Assembly (NCBI GenBank): GCA_002345475.1
Contig: DDWC01000166.1
Location: 1 to 8,257, forward strand
DNA length: 8,257 nucleotides
From: Firmicutes bacterium UBA2296
Lineage (GTDB): Bacteria > Bacillota > UBA994
Direction: 5' to 3'
The translations under genes and the position numbers were made by a program. Positions 6,101 through 8,257 of this stretch are shown piece after piece; the stretch's first letter is position 1; each line of letters starts with the position of its first letter. The notes beneath the pieces were generated by a model, which saw nothing but the letters and a program-made list of their open reading frames with translations, was not told the origin of the DNA and made no database searches.

Positions 6101-6134
6101 GCGGCCCCACACCCGGCAAAGGGAGTGGAGCCGC
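6101..6134 (-). terminator. Probable terminator hairpin of the second sigma/anti-sigma operon
   Basis: On the minus strand GCGGCTCCAC pairs with GTGGGGCCGC over 10 bp with one G-U pair. A T-T mismatch and a CCC/GGG pairing then close a 6-nt loop. It begins about 29 nt after the anti-sigma stop codon and is followed by ATTTATGC, a weak U-tract. Its position and GC-rich stem support termination, but efficiency is uncertain. Confidence 0.6.
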
Positions 6135-6162
6135 TGATTTCTATTGTGGTTGCATGGCTGAT

Positions 6163-7584
6163 CTATTGACCCAGGTCCAGTACCCAGGGGCCCCTCACCA
6201 GTATCTCCGCCTCGGTGGCCCGGAGCAATACGGGCACGAATCCTTCGGGCAGACTTATCCTTGTGCCAACAATCTCTATGGTGTCACTATCCCCAGGATG
6301 CCACCAGTTGCTACGATTGTGCCCCAAAACGTGGACTTCTCCGGCAGCGTTTTCGACTTCAAATCCATGGTAGTTCCAGATGTCGCCATTGCGATCAATC
6401 GCCATTTCGAACTGCAGCTGTCCGGCATTATGTGACACGTTCTGCAAGATGACCGAGTCTGCCCGGCCAGAAATGAGCGTGCCGTCTGCCAGAGACCAGG
6501 CCACTTGTGCCTCCTGGAACTGTGCCATCACAGGTATCACCAGCTTAGCTCCGCTGAGATCAGCCGGGCGGTCGAATACTGTCCTCATGTACCTTGTACC
6601 GTCGCGCATTGTTCCATGACTACTACTGGCGCGGATTTCGCATCCCGAATCGGTGACTAGACTGAGGAGCATGTCCTCGGGGATCATACCCTGAGTGAAC
6701 TGGCCGCCAGTTATGGTGTACTCGACCACCACCTGGCTTGGCGTGACGGTGAGACTTTGGCCGACGACGTCTATACCTTCCAGTCTGACCAAAGCGTCCA
6801 AGTGTGTGACGGAGGCAAGCCGGCTCAGTTCCTCTCGGTGAGCCGCTATGGTCAAGCTTAAACGGCTGGTGCCACCACTCATCAGACTGACTTCCAAGGT
6901 GGATGTGTCCTCTGTCAACGGTCCCGTGCTGACGATGCCAACTTGACCGAAAAGTGTACTGTTGCCCGGCCGGGTCCACGAAGCGACGCCCTCGCCGTCC
7001 ACACTGGTAATTGATACTGATGGGATGTTATTGGCACCACCGCGTGCGGCCGCTTCGACCCCCTGCAACAGGTAGATGACAGTTGTCTGTACTGGATCAG
7101 CAACCACTCCAAGGATGCGGAGTGTAAGGCCATCCAGGCTGGTCTGTGCCATGGTTCCTTCGATGTATCCGTTTTCATAGGCCCAGCTGAGGCCAGAGTC
7201 ACGCAGCACCGCCTGCTGTATCCACCTCCCCACCCCAGGGAAGTCGACGGCTCCGTTTACAGCAATTGGAGCCATGAGCAAAAGTAGAAGCGCTGCCGCC
7301 AGTCCGGCAATAGATCGCCCCCACACAACTCGCAAGTTCCTCCTTTTCATAGCAGGTGTTGTTCTATGAGACAGTTCCTGCTGTGATGCCGGCTCGCTTT
7401 CTGTTATTCTGGCAACCTCTTTAATGATCTCAGCTCGTTTAGCAGATGGTAGCGCCTTTGCGGCACTCTGCAAACCGTCGAGGGTGAACTCCTCGATCTC
7501 ATCGCCTTCGGCCTCTACGGCCAACTGCTCGCGCAGATACTTCTCCAAAACCATCGCCTCCTGACTATCTAGTGACTGTTTCAT
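6163..7584 (-). CDS. Transmembrane anti-sigma factor with DUF4179-like extracytoplasmic domain
   Basis: The 473-residue protein starts at the ATG at 7584 (MKQSLDSQEA), which overlaps the end of the sigma gene by 20 bp and follows a GGGGGG ribosome site. Residues 1-90 are cytoplasmic and contain no cysteine, so this is not a zinc-binding ZAS domain. Residues 91-109 (IAGLAAALLLLLMAPIAV) are a single TM helix. The segment after it, with LSWAYENGYIEG (about 130-141) and a short strand-rich stretch to about 175, resembles the DUF4179 domain of Firmicutes anti-sigma proteins. A further approximately 290 residues of beta-rich sequence form the rest of the outer part. By gene order and topology it should hold the adjacent ECF sigma factor and release it on an envelope signal. 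What it senses is unknown. The DUF4179 assignment is from recalled sequence pattern and is less certain than the role. Confidence 0.8.
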   Translation of the reverse strand: MKQSLDSQEAMVLEKYLREQLAVEAEGDEIEEFTLDGLQSAAKALPSAKRAEIIKEVARITESEPASQQELSHRTTPAMKRRNLRVVWGRSIAGLAAALLLLLMAPIAVNGAVDFPGVGRWIQQAVLRDSGLSWAYENGYIEGTMAQTSLDGLTLRILGVVADPVQTTVIYLLQGVEAAARGGANNIPSVSITSVDGEGVASWTRPGNSTLFGQVGIVSTGPLTEDTSTLEVSLMSGGTSRLSLTIAAHREELSRLASVTHLDALVRLEGIDVVGQSLTVTPSQVVVEYTITGGQFTQGMIPEDMLLSLVTDSGCEIRASSSHGTMRDGTRYMRTVFDRPADLSGAKLVIPVMAQFQEAQVAWSLADGTLISGRADSVILQNVSHNAGQLQFEMAIDRNGDIWNYHGFEVENAAGEVHVLGHNRSNWWHPGDSDTIEIVGTRISLPEGFVPVLLRATEAEILVRGPWVLDLGQ

Positions 7585-8080
7585 CGGCCAGTTCCCCCCT
7601 TCTTGAAAGCAGGCCGCTGCGCATATGTTCAAGGGCCCGATTGAGTCTTGACTTAACAGTACCCAAGGGGATGTTCAGAGTCTGTGACACCTGCTCCTGA
7701 CTCAGATCATACACATAGCGCAAGGCGACGGTTTCCCGCAGTGCCGCTGGCAACGCAGCTACTGCTTCCCAGACATCACTCTCCATCTCGCTGCCTGCCG
7801 TCGGCGCTGTATCCGGGACAACGTCTTCCCGGCCTCCCAGCGGGACAATCTTCTCCCTCTGCCTGACGACTGCCAGGCTGCAATGGAGAACAATGCGTTT
7901 CATCCATGGGCGAAATGCCTCCTGGCCGCCCCTCAGCTGCTCACGGGCTATGAAGCCTTTAAGACTTGCTTCCTGCAAGGCATCCATGGCATCAGTCTCA
8001 TTTCCGGTTATTGCCCGAGCTGCCCGATACAGATATCCTCTGTGCTGGTTAAGCAGCCTTACGAAATCATTGTCAGTCAA
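7565..8080 (-). CDS. ECF sigma factor, SigV-like group, TTG start
   Basis: The 171-residue protein has ECF sigma regions 2 and 4. Region 2 (about 8-76) contains the helix NETDAMDALQEASLKGFI and the EAFRPWMKRIVLHCSLAVVRQR segment corresponding to FxxWLxxIaxN. Region 4 (about 102-155) includes LRETVALRYVYDLSQEQVSQ and the helix-turn-helix LNIPLGTVKSRLNRAL. The start is a TTG at 8080, because an in-frame TGA lies three codons upstream, and GGAG sits 9 nt before it; the nearby ATG at 8070 is in another frame. It is shorter than the first sigma factor and has a different partner, so the two belong to different ECF groups. The overlap with the anti-sigma gene implies translational coupling. It presumably drives a small envelope-stress regulon together with its own operon. 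Confidence 0.92.
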   Translation of the reverse strand: MTDNDFVRLLNQHRGYLYRAARAITGNETDAMDALQEASLKGFIAREQLRGGQEAFRPWMKRIVLHCSLAVVRQREKIVPLGGREDVVPDTAPTAGSEMESDVWEAVAALPAALRETVALRYVYDLSQEQVSQTLNIPLGTVKSRLNRALEHMRSGLLSRRGELADETVTR

Positions 8081-8242
8081 GTGCTCTCACTCCTCTCTTC
8101 ACACACTAGAGCAGGTTAGTGCCCTGTTTCGTTCGCCTCTTTTGCAAAAAGACACTATCTCTCTGCGCAGTAACTAATGAAAATGGCAAAATTGGTATGG
8201 CATACAATTGCGGAACGGGCGATTGGAACTCCTGCCACCCCA

Positions 8243-8251
8243 ATAATACCA
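8243..8251 (-). promoter_or_regulatory. Weak candidate extended -10 upstream of the second sigma gene
   Basis: The minus strand reads TGG-TATTAT at the right edge of the window; any -35 would lie outside. It would give a leader of about 155 nt. Within 8081-8257 I see no better housekeeping or ECF-type promoter for this operon, only a palindrome GTATG-G-CATAC at 8195-8205 that could be an operator. The call is tentative. Confidence 0.22.
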
Positions 8252-8257
8252 GAGACC

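Noticed and set aside
6064..6435. A 123-residue plus-strand open frame across the 3' end of the anti-sigma gene
   Set aside because: Most of it is antisense to the well-supported minus-strand anti-sigma gene, and its product has no recognisable features or ribosome site.

Overview
The window looks like a chromosomal stretch of a Gram-positive bacterium, most likely a Bacillota/Clostridia-grade organism. The indications are very strong Shine-Dalgarno sites (a full GGAGGTGAT before yhbY), TGn-extended -10 promoters, a YqeI/YhbY protein close to Bacillus YqeI in length and sequence, two ECF sigma factors with membrane or zinc-finger anti-sigma partners, and a tRNA gene with an encoded CCA. I cannot place it more finely from sequence alone.

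Layout. (1) 1-790, minus strand: a SigW/RpoE-like ECF sigma factor followed by the first 25 codons of a ZAS/zf-HC2-type anti-sigma gene that runs off the left edge. The sigma gene is preceded by a TGn-TATAAT promoter and, just downstream of it, a GGAAC-N16-CGTCTG box that looks like an ECF autoregulatory promoter. (2) 801-1319, plus strand: yhbY, then a class II tRNA-Leu(CAA) with its own promoter and a strong intrinsic terminator. (3) 1381-3904, plus strand: a 12-TM major facilitator transporter followed 45 bp later by an S41-family Ser/Lys protease without a signal peptide. They probably form a two-gene operon, closed by a 17-bp perfect inverted repeat at 3964-4010 lying between convergent genes. 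(4) 4110-5940, minus strand: an ADP-ribosylglycohydrolase gene split by one in-frame TAA, then an unrecognised membrane-anchored extracytoplasmic protein. (5) 6101-8257, minus strand: a second ECF sigma factor overlapping by 20 bp a DUF4179-like transmembrane anti-sigma factor, ending at a hairpin at 6101-6134.

How the genes may work together. The two sigma/anti-sigma pairs are probably independent cell-envelope sensing modules of different architecture: a zinc-binding cytoplasmic ZAS type and a cysteine-free cytoplasmic domain plus TM plus large outer domain. The transporter and protease may handle a common peptide or toxic substrate, but no precursor peptide is visible. YhbY and the tRNA belong to translation and ribosome assembly. 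No mobile element, CRISPR array, integrase or phage gene was seen. The most unusual features are the nonsense-interrupted hydrolase, the dual promoter of the first sigma factor, and the transporter/cytosolic S41 protease pair. None of them amounts to a demonstrably new system.
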